Of a stretch of DNA of 64,000 nucleotides, positions 42,953 through 51,952 are shown piece after piece. Where the stretch lies: positions 62,001-126,000 of the forward strand of contig NZ_WHUG01000014.1 in the NCBI RefSeq assembly GCF_009380215.1, in the 5' to 3' direction. Below the pieces are notes generated by a model that did not search any database, was not told the origin of the DNA, and saw only the letters and a list, made by a program, of their open reading frames with translations. The stretch's first letter is position 1; every line of letters begins with the position of its first letter. The position numbers and the translations under genes were made by a program. This DNA is from Rugamonas aquatica (GTDB lineage Bacteria > Pseudomonadota > Gammaproteobacteria > Burkholderiales > Burkholderiaceae_D).

Positions 42953-43978
42953 ATGTCCGATATGGTGGTAGTGCGCAAGGAAGGCCTGTACTGCGTTCCA
43001 GGCGGGTTTTACATCGATCCCTGGCGCCCGGTGGAGCGCGCCGTCATCACGCACGCCCATGGCGACCATGCCCGCGGCGGCCATCAGCACTATCTGGCGG
43101 CCGCGCCGGGCGTGAACGTCATGCGGGCGCGGCTCGGCCCGATCAATGTGGATGGGCTCGCTTACGGCGAACGCGTCACCCACAACGGCGTGACGGTCTC
43201 GCTGCATCCGGCCGGCCACGTGCTGGGCTCGGCACAGGTGCGCATGGAGCACCACGGCGAGGTATGGGTGGCGTCGGGCGACTACAAGGTCGAGGCGGAC
43301 GCCACCTGTACCCCGTTCGAACCGGTGCCCTGCGATACTTTTATTACCGAATCCACGTTCGGCCTGCCGGTCTACCGCTGGCAGCCGGAGCGCGAAGTGT
43401 TTGCCGACATCAACGACTGGTGGCGCGCCAACGCCGACCTGGGCCGCGCCAGCGTCATGCAGTGCTACAGCTTCGGCAAGGCGCAGCGCATCCTCAGCGG
43501 ACTGGACCCGTCCATCGGCCCCATCATCTGCCACGGCGCCGTGCAGGCGCTCAACCAGGTCTACCGCGACGGCGGCGTGCAGCTGCCGCCGACCGTGATG
43601 GTGGGCGAGGTGGCCAAGGACGCCATCGGCCGCGCCCTCGTCATCGCGCCGCCGTCGGCGGCCGGCTCGCCCTGGATCAAGCGCTTCGGCGATTTCAGCG
43701 ACGCCTTCGCCAGCGGCTGGATGCAGTTGCGCGGCGCGCGCCGCCGGCGCGGCGTCGATCGTGGCTTCGTCCTGTCCGACCACGCCGACTGGCCCGGACT
43801 GATGCAGGCCATCACCGCCACCGGCGCGCAGCGCGTGATCGTCACGCACGGTTCGATCGCCGTGCTGGTGCGCTGGTTGCAGCAACAGGGTTTGCAGGCC
43901 AGCGGCTTCGATACCGAATATGGCGACGACGAGGTCGACGATGCGCCGGCCGCGCCGGAAGGAGGGGCCGATGCGTGA
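42953..43978 (+). CDS. ligase-associated DNA exonuclease, beta-lactamase fold
   Basis: A 341-residue metallo-beta-lactamase/beta-CASP-type nuclease. The metal motif HAHGDHARGG lies at about 32-41; further motifs include GDYKVEAD, TESTFGLP and the C-terminal RVIVTHGS. This is the exonuclease of the four-gene ligase-associated set (exonuclease, ATP-dependent ligase, Lhr-like helicase, PdeM) found in many proteobacteria. It overlaps the ligase gene by 8 bases. The partners suggest a role in DNA end processing during repair. Confidence 0.9.
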   Translation: MSDMVVVRKEGLYCVPGGFYIDPWRPVERAVITHAHGDHARGGHQHYLAAAPGVNVMRARLGPINVDGLAYGERVTHNGVTVSLHPAGHVLGSAQVRMEHHGEVWVASGDYKVEADATCTPFEPVPCDTFITESTFGLPVYRWQPEREVFADINDWWRANADLGRASVMQCYSFGKAQRILSGLDPSIGPIICHGAVQALNQVYRDGGVQLPPTVMVGEVAKDAIGRALVIAPPSAAGSPWIKRFGDFSDAFASGWMQLRGARRRRGVDRGFVLSDHADWPGLMQAITATGAQRVIVTHGSIAVLVRWLQQQGLQASGFDTEYGDDEVDDAPAAPEGGADA

Positions 43979-45596
43979 ATTCGCCCGCCTGTACGCCGAA
44001 CTGGACGAAACCACTTCCACCAGCCGCAAGCTGGCCGCGCTGCAGGGCTACTTCGCCAGCGCCGCGCCGGCCGACGCCGCCTGGGCCGTGTATTTCCTGG
44101 CCGGCGGCAAGCCGCGCCAGGCCGTGCCGACCAAGCTGCTGCGCCAGTGCGCCATCGAATACTCCGGCCTGGACGAGTGGCTGTTCGACGAGTGCTACCA
44201 CGTCGTCGGCGACCTGGCCGAGACCATCGCCCACATCCTGCCGCCGCCCAGGCACCAGAGCGAGATCGGCCTGGCCGACTGGATCGAGCTGGCGATCGCG
44301 CCCCTGCGCGGCACCGCGCCGGAAGCGATACGCGCCGCGCTGTTCCTGTTCTGGGACCAGCTCGATGCGCGCGAACGCTTCCTGCTGACCAAGCTGATCG
44401 GCGGCGGCTTCCGCGTCGGCGTCTCGCGCCTGCTGGTGACGCGCGCGCTGAGCGCAGTCGCCGGCGTCGACAGCAAGGTGCTGGCGCAGCGCCTGATGGG
44501 CTGGACCGACGGCAGCGTCAGCCCGACACCGGCCGGCTTCCTGCAACTGATCGCCGCCCACAGCGAGGACGACACGGCGCAGCGCGGCGGCCAGCCCTAT
44601 CCCTTCTTTTTGGCCAATCCGCTGGAGCGCGAGCCGGCCACGCTGGGCGAGCTGTCGGACTGGCAGGTCGAATGGAAGTACGACGGCATGCGCGCGCAAC
44701 TGGTCAGCCGTGGCGGGCAGAACTGGCTGTGGTCGCGCGGCGAAGACTTGATCACCGAACGCTTCCCCGAACTGGCCGCCTTGCGCCTGCCGGACGGCGT
44801 GGTGCTCGACGGCGAGATCCTGGTCTGGCACGGCGGCGCCGCGCCGGCGCCGTTTGCCGACCTGCAGAAGCGCATGGGCCGCAAGCAGGTGTCGGCGCGG
44901 CTGCTGGGCGAACTGCCGGCCGTGATGCTGGCCTACGACCTGCTTGAGTATGAGGGGCGCGACCTGCGCCCACTGCCGCAGTCCGAACGCCGCCGCATGC
45001 TGGAGCAGTTCATCGGCCGCCAGCCCGGCACGCCGCAGCTGCGGCTGGCGCCAGTGATCGTGGCCGACAGCTGGGAGCAGCTGGCGCGGATACGCGGGGA
45101 GTCGCGCGAGCGCGGCGTCGAAGGCATGATGCTCAAAGCCCGCGATGCGCAGTACGGCGTGGGCCGCACCAAGAGCGGCGGCACCTGGTGGAAATGGAAG
45201 ATCGATCCATACAGCGTCGATGCGGTGCTGATCTACGCGCAGAGCGGCCATGGACGGCGCGCCGCGCTGTACACCGACTACACCTTCGCCGTGTGGGATG
45301 ACGACGATGGCGAGCGCAAGCTGGTGCCCTTCGCCAAAGCCTACTCGGGCCTGAGCGACGCCGAGATCGCGCAGGTGGACCGCGCCATCCGCAAGACCAC
45401 GATCGAGAAATTCGGCCCGGTGCGCAGCGTCACGCCGAGCATGGTGTTCGAGATCGGCTTCGAAGGCATCGCCAGTTCGCCGCGCCACAAGTCCGGCATC
45501 GCCGTGCGTTTCCCGCGCATCCTGCGGCGGCGCGAGGACAAGTCCGTCGAGGAAGCCGACACGCTGGCTGCGCTGAAAACGCTGCTCGCATCATGA
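43971..45596 (+). CDS. ATP-dependent DNA ligase of the ligase-associated operon
   Basis: A 541-residue ATP-dependent ligase. The N-terminal alpha-helical domain covers 1-215, then the adenylation domain with the nucleotidyl-accepting Lys236 in EWKYDGMR, motif III-like LDGEILVWH, motif IV GVEGMMLKA and the C-terminal OB domain. It is separate from the NAD-dependent ligase used in replication, which is not in this window. The ATG at 43971 is preceded by GGAGG; it overlaps both neighbours, consistent with one operon. Confidence 0.92.
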   Translation: MREFARLYAELDETTSTSRKLAALQGYFASAAPADAAWAVYFLAGGKPRQAVPTKLLRQCAIEYSGLDEWLFDECYHVVGDLAETIAHILPPPRHQSEIGLADWIELAIAPLRGTAPEAIRAALFLFWDQLDARERFLLTKLIGGGFRVGVSRLLVTRALSAVAGVDSKVLAQRLMGWTDGSVSPTPAGFLQLIAAHSEDDTAQRGGQPYPFFLANPLEREPATLGELSDWQVEWKYDGMRAQLVSRGGQNWLWSRGEDLITERFPELAALRLPDGVVLDGEILVWHGGAAPAPFADLQKRMGRKQVSARLLGELPAVMLAYDLLEYEGRDLRPLPQSERRRMLEQFIGRQPGTPQLRLAPVIVADSWEQLARIRGESRERGVEGMMLKARDAQYGVGRTKSGGTWWKWKIDPYSVDAVLIYAQSGHGRRAALYTDYTFAVWDDDDGERKLVPFAKAYSGLSDAEIAQVDRAIRKTTIEKFGPVRSVTPSMVFEIGFEGIASSPRHKSGIAVRFPRILRRREDKSVEEADTLAALKTLLAS

Positions 45597-48049
45597 GCGC
45601 CATGCGGCAGACCGAGGACTGGTTTGCCGCGCGCGGCTGGAGCGTGTTCCCGTTCCAGCGCGAAGTCTGGGCCGCCGCCGGCGCCGGTCGTTCAGGCCTG
45701 CTGCATGCCAGCACCGGCGCGGGCAAGACCTATGCTGTCTGGTTTGCGGCCTTGCAGCGCGCGGCAGCGGCGGCGCGCGCCAAGGCCGGCCTGCGCGTGC
45801 TGTGGATTACGCCGATGCGCGCGCTGGCCGCCGACACCCTGCGCGCCCTGCAGCAGTCGGCCGCCGAGCTGGCGCCGCACTGGCAGATCGAATCGCGCAC
45901 CGGCGACACCGGTTCGGCCCAGCGCGCGCGGCAGAACAAGCGCCTGCCCGAGACCCTGATCACGACGCCGGAAAGCCTGACCCTGATGCTCAGCAGGGCG
46001 GAGGCGCCGGCCCAGTTCGCGCAGCTGGACATGATCGTCATCGACGAATGGCATGAGCTGATGGGGAACAAGCGCGGCGTGCAGACGCAGCTCGCGCTGG
46101 CGCGCCTGCGGCACTGGAATCCGCGGCTGCTGGTGTGGGGCCTGTCGGCCACGCTGGGCAATCTGGCGCGAGCGCGGGAAGCGCTGATGCCGGACGGCGT
46201 GGTTGTCGAAGGCCATGTCGCCAAGGAGATCGTGGTCGATACGCTGATCCCCGAGCATCCTTCGCGTTTTCCCTGGGGCGGGCATCTCGGCATCCAGATG
46301 CTGGCGCCGGTGATCGCGGAAATCGAGATGCACGCCACCACGCTGGTGTTCACCAACACGCGTTCGCAGGCGGAGCTGTGGTATCAGCACATGCTCGATG
46401 CGCGTCCCGACTGGGCGGGCCTGATCGCGCTGCATCACGGTTCGCTCGACAAAGAGGTGCGCGACTGGGTGGAACAGGGTTTGAAGCAGGGGCAGCTGAA
46501 GGCGGTGGTCTGCACTTCCAGCCTGGATCTGGGCGTGGACTTCCTGCCGGTGGAGCGGGTGCTGCAGATCGGCAGCGCCAAGGGCATCGCGCGGCTGCTG
46601 CAGCGGGCCGGCCGCAGCGGCCACGCGCCGGGCCGCGTCTCGCGACTGACGCTGGTGCCGACGCAAAGCATGGAGCTGCTGGAGGCTGCCGGCGCGAAGC
46701 AGGCGGTGGCCGCGCGCGACATCGAAGCGCGGCCGGTGCCGGACAAGCCGCTCGACGTGCTGGTGCAGCATCTGGTGACGATCGCGCTGGGCGGCGGCTT
46801 CCGTTCCGATGCCCTGTACGCGGAGGTGCGCAGCGCCTGGTCGTATCGCGACCTGACGCGCGACGAATGGCAATGGGCGCTGGACTTCGTGGCGCGCGGC
46901 GGGCAGACGCTGGCCGTCTATCCGGAATACCGCCGCGTGCTGCCGGATGAGGAGGGCGTCTACCGCGTGCCGGACGTCGCGCTCGGGCGGCGCCACCGCA
47001 TGGGCATCGGCACCATCGTGTCGGAGGCGTCACTGCAGGTCAAGTACCTGAGCGGCGGGCGGCTGGGCAGCGTGGAGGAGGGTTTCATTTCGCGGCTGCG
47101 CAAGGGCGATCACTTCCTGTTCGCGGGACGCATCCTGGAATTCGTCCGCCTGCACGAGATGACGGCCTACGTGCGCCGCGCCACCGGCGCCAAAGGCGCG
47201 GTGCCGCGCTGGCAGGGCGGCAAGATGCCGCTGTCGTCCGAGCTGGCGCATGCGGCGCTGGAGCAGCTGCGCCTTGCCGCGCTGGCCGGCGAGGCCGATC
47301 TGCGCCTCGGCCCGGAGATGCAGGCCTTGCAGCCACTGCTGGCGATCCAGCGGCGCTGGTCGGCGCTGCCGACGCCCGACACCACCGTCATCGAGACCAT
47401 GCAAAGCCGTGAAGGCTGCCACCTGTTCATGTTCCCGTTCGCCGGACGTTCGGTGCATATCGGCCTGGCCTCGCTGCTGGCGTGGCGCGTGGGCAGGCTG
47501 ACGCCGGCGACGTTTTCCATCGCCGTCAACGACTACGGCCTGGAGCTGCTGGCGCCGCAGCCGCTGGACTGGCCGGCACTGCTGGCCGGCGCGCATGGCG
47601 CCGACGTCGCGCTGTTCGGCACCGGCGGTTTGCTGGAGGACGTGCTGGCCAGCCTGAACGCGGCCGAGCTGTCGCGGCGACGCTTCCGCGAGATCGCCCG
47701 CATCGCCGGGCTGGTGTTCCAGGGCTATCCCGGCCAGCCGAAAAGCGCGCGGCAATTGCAGGCGTCGTCGTCGCTTTTCTTTTCGGTGTTCAGCCAGCAC
47801 GACGCGGGCAATCTGCTGCTGACGCAGGCGCAGCGCGAAGTGCTGGAGCAGGAGCTGGAGCTGGGCCGGCTGCGCGCGACCCTGCTGGAGCTGCAGGCGC
47901 GCCGCGTCAGCTTCCACACGGTCAAGCGCGCCACGCCGTTCGGCTTCGCGCTGATGGTGGAGCGCTTCCGCGAAAAACTCAGCACCGAAAAACTGTCGGA
48001 CCGCGTGGCCCGCATGGTGCGCGAACTGGAAAAGGCGGCCGGGCCATGA
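45593..48049 (+). CDS. ligase-associated DEXH-box helicase (Lhr-like)
   Basis: An 818-residue superfamily 2 helicase. Walker A is ASTGAGKTYAVW near 40-51, the Walker B box is VIDEWHEL (DEXH), motif III LSATLGNL follows, and motif VI is QRAGRSGHAPG. The C-terminal half carries the Lhr-specific winged-helix and beta-barrel domains. It unwinds DNA 3' to 5' by family analogy. Its start overlaps the ligase stop by four bases and its stop overlaps pdeM, so the four genes are one translational unit. Confidence 0.92.
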   Translation: MSAMRQTEDWFAARGWSVFPFQREVWAAAGAGRSGLLHASTGAGKTYAVWFAALQRAAAAARAKAGLRVLWITPMRALAADTLRALQQSAAELAPHWQIESRTGDTGSAQRARQNKRLPETLITTPESLTLMLSRAEAPAQFAQLDMIVIDEWHELMGNKRGVQTQLALARLRHWNPRLLVWGLSATLGNLARAREALMPDGVVVEGHVAKEIVVDTLIPEHPSRFPWGGHLGIQMLAPVIAEIEMHATTLVFTNTRSQAELWYQHMLDARPDWAGLIALHHGSLDKEVRDWVEQGLKQGQLKAVVCTSSLDLGVDFLPVERVLQIGSAKGIARLLQRAGRSGHAPGRVSRLTLVPTQSMELLEAAGAKQAVAARDIEARPVPDKPLDVLVQHLVTIALGGGFRSDALYAEVRSAWSYRDLTRDEWQWALDFVARGGQTLAVYPEYRRVLPDEEGVYRVPDVALGRRHRMGIGTIVSEASLQVKYLSGGRLGSVEEGFISRLRKGDHFLFAGRILEFVRLHEMTAYVRRATGAKGAVPRWQGGKMPLSSELAHAALEQLRLAALAGEADLRLGPEMQALQPLLAIQRRWSALPTPDTTVIETMQSREGCHLFMFPFAGRSVHIGLASLLAWRVGRLTPATFSIAVNDYGLELLAPQPLDWPALLAGAHGADVALFGTGGLLEDVLASLNAAELSRRRFREIARIAGLVFQGYPGQPKSARQLQASSSLFFSVFSQHDAGNLLLTQAQREVLEQELELGRLRATLLELQARRVSFHTVKRATPFGFALMVERFREKLSTEKLSDRVARMVRELEKAAGP

Positions 48050-48714
48050 GCGCCTTGATGTCGACCGCGGCGCCGGCCTGGCTGGCGGGCGAACTGGTGA
48101 TGCTGCTGGCGCAGAAGGCGCTGTACTGGCCGCGCGAGAAAATGCTGGTGGTGGCCGACATCCATTTCGGCAAGGCGGCCTCGTTCCGCGCGCTGGGCGT
48201 GCCCGTGCCGGGCGGCACCACCGCCGCCAACACCGGCGCGCTCGATGTGCTGATCGGGCAGTACGAGGTCGACCAGATTCTGTTTCTCGGCGATTTCATG
48301 CATGCCAGGGCCGCGCACGCGGCGGCCACGCTGGCGGCCATGCGCGAGTGGCGCTGGCGCCATCCGCAGCTGCGGATGGTGGTGGTGCGCGGCAATCACG
48401 ATGCGCATGCCGGCGATCCGCCGGCCTCGCTGCAAATCGACATGGTCGACGAGCCGCACGCCGTGTCGCCGTTCGCGTTCTGCCATCATCCCGACGTGCT
48501 GGTGCCGGCCTATGTGCTGGCCGGCCACGTGCATCCGCTGTACCGGCTGCGCCATGGCTGGGAATCGCTGATGCTGCCTTGCTTCCTGCTGAGCGAGACG
48601 CGGGCGGTGCTGCCGTCGTTCGGTGCCTTCACCGGCGGCCACGCGGTGGTCCCCGAGCCCGGCGAGCGGCTGTTCGTCACCACCGGGGACGCGGTGTTCG
48701 AAGTGCCGGCGTGA
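48046..48714 (+). CDS. pdeM: ligase-associated endonuclease PdeM
   Basis: A 222-residue calcineurin-like metallophosphatase: VADIHFGKA, LGDFMHAR, VRGNHDAH and AGHVHPLYRL supply the two-metal site. It matches PdeM, the phosphoesterase/endonuclease of the ligase-associated DNA damage response cluster. No signal peptide, so cytoplasmic like its partners. The ATG at 48046 overlaps the helicase stop; a much longer upstream frame is a helicase shadow. Confidence 0.9.
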   Translation: MSALMSTAAPAWLAGELVMLLAQKALYWPREKMLVVADIHFGKAASFRALGVPVPGGTTAANTGALDVLIGQYEVDQILFLGDFMHARAAHAAATLAAMREWRWRHPQLRMVVVRGNHDAHAGDPPASLQIDMVDEPHAVSPFAFCHHPDVLVPAYVLAGHVHPLYRLRHGWESLMLPCFLLSETRAVLPSFGAFTGGHAVVPEPGERLFVTTGDAVFEVPA

Positions 48715-48760
48715 AATCGTAAGAGACATTCGGTTAGGCATACAACCGGTACCCGGAATG

Positions 48761-48768
48761 CTCCTACA
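48761..48768 (+). promoter_or_regulatory. GCTCCTAC element upstream of the KGG gene
   Basis: GCTCCTAC occurs 109 bases before the KGG stress-protein gene. Similar ACTCCTAC or GCTCCTAC elements occur upstream of the genes at 42673 and 60397 in the same orientation. Its meaning is unknown. Confidence 0.35.
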
Positions 48769-48876
48769 TGGCTGTCTGTCCGCGTCCTATATTGTGCGGT
48801 TGGGTCGTGCACTACGATGACTGCTCCTGTGCAGCAAGCAGGATCAGTCAGCGGTAGGTAACCACAGGAGGCAATC

Positions 48877-49227
48877 ATGGCCACTTCCAATCAGGGCAGC
48901 GACCAAGGCAGCAAGCAGGGCGACAAATCCGGCAGTCAGCAGAAGGACACCAGCAAGCGCGGTTTCGCTTCGATGGACCCGGCACAGCAACGTGAGATCG
49001 CGGCCGAAGGCGGCCGCGCCGCTCACGAGAAAGGCACGGCGCACGAATTCACATCCGAAGAAGCGCGCCGCGCCGGCAGCATGAGCCACAAGAACGATGC
49101 CCGCAGCAGCCAGGGCAGCACCGGTGGCAGCGCATCGCAAGGCGGCGGCGGCAAGGGCGGCAGCGACGAGGATGAGGATGACAACAGCCGTAGCGGCCGC
49201 AGCGGTTCCAGCCGTTCCAAACCTTAA
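48877..49227 (+). CDS. KGG-motif stress-induced protein (GsiB-like)
   Basis: A 116-residue hydrophilic, disordered protein. GFASMDPAQQREIAAEGGRAAHEKG is the KGG motif of the GsiB/Con-10 family; a second, weaker copy follows (EFTSEEARRAGSMSH). The tail is Gly, Ser and Asp rich. These proteins accumulate under general stress, desiccation and starvation. AGGAGG is the ribosome site, and a terminator follows at once. Confidence 0.88.
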   Translation: MATSNQGSDQGSKQGDKSGSQQKDTSKRGFASMDPAQQREIAAEGGRAAHEKGTAHEFTSEEARRAGSMSHKNDARSSQGSTGGSASQGGGGKGGSDEDEDDNSRSGRSGSSRSKP

Positions 49228-49240
49228 GCGATAGCACTCC

Positions 49241-49270
49241 GGGGGCGGTTGATCCGCCCCCTTTTTTTTT
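49241..49270 (+). terminator. terminator after the KGG gene
   Basis: GGGGGCGG, loop TTGAT, CCGCCCCC, then a nine-T run. The T run reaches the stop codon of the converging gene. Confidence 0.9.
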
Positions 49271-49766
49271 ACAGGCAGATCGTGGTGTGGCGGCCCATCT
49301 GCGATGGGGTACGGCCGCTGAGGACGGCGCGGGCCAGCTGGAATAGCTGCTTCATCTTGCCGGCGCCGGCATCCCAGTACTCGGCGCTCTGGATGCGCAC
49401 CCGGATCAGCGCCAGGTGCGGATCGTCCAGCCCGCCGGGGAACCAGCTGCGCACCGCCGGGTTCCATAACTCGCGCGCCTTGGCCCTGTCCTTCAGCAGG
49501 TAAGCCTGGCCGGCCACCGACAGGTAGACGCTCTCTGCCGGATTGGAAAAGCTGACGTTGACGCCGGGATGGCGCTCCAGGTCGTCCGCGAAGTCGGCAT
49601 CGTCCGACGTGAAAAACCAGATATTGCCTTCGTTGTCGATCTGCTGCGCGGTCAGCGGGCGGCTGCTGATCTTCTCGTCTTCGCCGGCCGTGGTGAACAT
49701 GCCGAAGCGTACATCCTTGATCTTGGCGGCGAGGGTGTTGATTTGTTCCTGAGTATAGAGCGGCAT
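49269..49766 (-). CDS. pyridoxamine 5'-phosphate oxidase-like flavin protein (general stress protein 26-like)
   Basis: A 165-residue split-barrel FMN-binding protein: IKDVRFGMFTTAGEDEKISSRPL, GNIWFFTSDDADFADDLERHPGVNVSF and ESVYLSVAGQAYLLKDRAKARELW are the hallmarks of the GS26/PPOX-like family. Its role is probably flavin binding in stress; a true PdxH is not indicated. It converges with the KGG stress gene. Confidence 0.88.
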   Translation of the reverse strand: MPLYTQEQINTLAAKIKDVRFGMFTTAGEDEKISSRPLTAQQIDNEGNIWFFTSDDADFADDLERHPGVNVSFSNPAESVYLSVAGQAYLLKDRAKARELWNPAVRSWFPGGLDDPHLALIRVRIQSAEYWDAGAGKMKQLFQLARAVLSGRTPSQMGRHTTICL

Positions 49767-49883
49767 AATGCGCCTCCATGATGGTCGTGGACGGTTTGCC
49801 CCAGCTTACCCCGCGTGCGCCACGCTCACCGTGCGTAACTTAACCCAGCTTTACATTGCCGATACACGATGGCGATTGACTTC

Positions 49884-49902
49884 GCAAATGATAATCATTA
49901 TC
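49884..49902. promoter_or_regulatory. Fur box
   Basis: GCAAATGATAATCATTATC matches the 19-base Fur consensus at 17 of 19 positions. It lies 31 bases before the TTG start of the PepSY gene, so the operon beginning there should be repressed by Fur with iron. Confidence 0.88.
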
Positions 49903-49932
49903 ATCTACATTTATCCCATTGAAGGAAAGCCC

Positions 49933-50580
49933 TTGAGCGCCCAAGCCGCAGCCTCCGCCCGCAACGCCAGCCGTGCCGTTTGGCTCAAGCATCTGCACCA
50001 ATGGCACTGGGTCAGTTCGGCGATGTGCCTGATGGGCATGTTCTTGTTCAGCATCACCGGCATCACCCTGAACCACTCGTCGCAGATCGAGGCCAAGCCG
50101 GCCGTCGTGCGCCAGCAGGCCACCGTGCCGGCCGCGCTGACGGCGCAGCTGCGCGCCTACGCCGCCGAGCACGACGGCGCCAAGCAGCCGCTGCCGGCCG
50201 CCGCCGAGCAATGGCTGCTCGCCACGTGGAAGGTGCAGGCCGGCGGCCGCGCCGCCGAGTGGGCCGCCGATGAAGTCTATCTGCCGCTGCCCAAGGCCGG
50301 CGGCGACGCCTGGGTGCGCATCGCGCTGGAAGACGGCGCGGCCGAATTCGAAAACACCGACCGCGGCTGGGTCTCCTGGCTCAACGACGTGCACAAGGGC
50401 CGCAACACCGGCACGGCCTGGAACTGGTTCATCGACATCTTCGCCGGCGCCTGCCTGGTGTTCTGCATCACCGGCCTGTTGATCCTGAAATTCCACGCGG
50501 CCAACCGCCCGTTCACCTGGCCGATGGTGGGCCTGGGCGTCCTGATTCCTTTTGTCATCGCACTGCTGTTCATTCATTAA
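49933..50580 (+). CDS. PepSY-associated transmembrane protein (iron-regulated)
   Basis: A 215-residue inner-membrane protein started at a TTG at 49933, eight bases after GAAGGAAAG; no ATG lies in the right place. It has one hydrophobic helix (SSAMCLMGMFLFSITGITLNH), a periplasmic region and two C-terminal helices (FAGACLVFCITGLLILKF; WPMVGLGVLIPFVIALLF). The LNDVHKGRNTGTAWNWFID segment is typical. It is the first gene of the Fur-box operon and a likely membrane electron carrier or anchor for it. Confidence 0.82.
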   Translation: MSAQAAASARNASRAVWLKHLHQWHWVSSAMCLMGMFLFSITGITLNHSSQIEAKPAVVRQQATVPAALTAQLRAYAAEHDGAKQPLPAAAEQWLLATWKVQAGGRAAEWAADEVYLPLPKAGGDAWVRIALEDGAAEFENTDRGWVSWLNDVHKGRNTGTAWNWFIDIFAGACLVFCITGLLILKFHAANRPFTWPMVGLGVLIPFVIALLFIH

Positions 50581-50598
50581 TCTCACGACAGGTACTCC

Positions 50599-51114
50599 AT
50601 GAAACTACGCTATTCCATCGCACTCAGCCTGCCTCTGGCCAGCGCCTCGGCCATGGGCGCCGATCTGGCCCTCAAACTCGAAGTGCCGCAACTGAACGTG
50701 GCGGAGTATCACCGTCCCTACATCGCGGCCTGGCTGGAAAACGCCGATCAAAAAGTAGTGGCCAATCTGGCCGTGCTGTATGACACCAAGAAGAAGGACA
50801 ACGCCGGTACCAAGTGGCTCAAGGACATCCGTCAGTGGTGGCGCAAGAGCGGCCGCGACCTGGAGATGCCGATGGACGGCGTCAGCGGCGCAACCAAGGC
50901 GCCGGGCGAACAGTCGCTGAGCTTCCCGGGCGCGAAAGCCGCGCTGGACAAGCTGCCGGCCGGCCAGTACACGCTGGTGGTGGAAGCCGCGCGCGAAGCC
51001 GGTGGCCGCGAAGCGGTCAAGGTGCCGCTGCAATGGCCGCCGAAGTCGGCGCAGAACGTGAGCGGCCAGGGCAAGGAAGAGCTGGGCGCCGTGGTAGTCC
51101 AACTCAAACCTTAA
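50599..51114 (+). CDS. DUF2271 exported protein with ApbE flavinylation motif
   Basis: A 171-residue exported protein with signal peptide (SIALSLPLASASAMGA). The motif Asp-Gly-Val-Ser-Gly-Ala-Thr at residues 93-99 (MPMDGVSGATKAPG) matches the DxxSGAT signature at which ApbE attaches FMN to a Thr in NqrC/RnfG and related proteins; the acceptor would be Thr99. An ApbE gene lies two genes downstream. This makes it a probable flavoprotein carrier in the periplasm. DUF2271 itself has no settled function. Confidence 0.85.
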   Translation: MKLRYSIALSLPLASASAMGADLALKLEVPQLNVAEYHRPYIAAWLENADQKVVANLAVLYDTKKKDNAGTKWLKDIRQWWRKSGRDLEMPMDGVSGATKAPGEQSLSFPGAKAALDKLPAGQYTLVVEAAREAGGREAVKVPLQWPPKSAQNVSGQGKEELGAVVVQLKP

Positions 51115-51123
51115 GGCCTGTCC

Positions 51124-51945
51124 ATGAAACTGTATAAATCGTTTATCGCCTTGGCGCTGGCCGGCCTGTCCCTGAGCGCGCAGGCGCACAAGCCGTGGCT
51201 GCTGCCGTCGTCGACCATCGTCGAAGGCAAGGAAGCCTGGGTGACCGTGGACGCCGCCATTTCCGAAGGCTTGTTCGATATCGACCACCAGCCGCTCAAG
51301 CTGGACGGCATCGTCATCACCGGCCCGGACGGCGGCAAGCTGGCCATGGAAAACGTCGGCAACGGCAAGCTGCGCAACACCTTCGACGTCAAGCTGCCGA
51401 AGCCGGGTACTTACCGCATCGCGCTGGTGTCGCAGAGCGTGATGGGCAGCTACAAGGACAAGGCCGGCGAGATGAAGCGCTTCCGCGGCACCGAGGAATC
51501 GCTGGCCAAGGATGTGCCGGCCGACGCCACCGAGGTCAAGCTGACGCGCACGCAAGGCCGCCTGGAGACTTTCGTCTCGACCGGCACGCCGGACATGGCG
51601 GTGTTCAAGCCGACCGGCGTCGGCCTGGAGCTGGTGCCGGTGACGCATCCGAACGATATGCGTGCGGGCGAGAAGGCCACCTGGCGCTTCCTGTTGGACG
51701 GCAAGCCTGCGGCCAACCAGGGCTTCAGCCTGATTCCGGGCGGCGTGCGCTATCGCGGCACGCTGGGCGAGATCCGCAAGAACACCGACGCCAACGGCGA
51801 AGCGACGTTCGAGCTGCCGGCAGCGGGCATGTACCTGGTCAGCAGCGCCTGGCCGGCCGCCGCGCCGCAGGTGCCGGGCCAGCCGCCGCAGATGGCGCCA
51901 CGTCGCGTGACCTACGCGGCGACGGTAGAAATCCTGCCGCAGTAA
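51124..51945 (+). CDS. DUF4198 exported protein
   Basis: A 273-residue exported protein: signal peptide (FIALALAGLSLSAQA) then HKPWLLPSSTIVEGKEAWVTVDAAISEGLF, the start of DUF4198. Proteins of this family recur with DUF2271 and PepSY genes in metal-linked operons and with TonB systems. The domain is probably a beta-sandwich that binds a metal or flavin partner; that is inference. It lies 9 bases downstream of the DUF2271 gene. Confidence 0.82.
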   Translation: MKLYKSFIALALAGLSLSAQAHKPWLLPSSTIVEGKEAWVTVDAAISEGLFDIDHQPLKLDGIVITGPDGGKLAMENVGNGKLRNTFDVKLPKPGTYRIALVSQSVMGSYKDKAGEMKRFRGTEESLAKDVPADATEVKLTRTQGRLETFVSTGTPDMAVFKPTGVGLELVPVTHPNDMRAGEKATWRFLLDGKPAANQGFSLIPGGVRYRGTLGEIRKNTDANGEATFELPAAGMYLVSSAWPAAAPQVPGQPPQMAPRRVTYAATVEILPQ

Positions 51946-51952
51946 GTTGGTG

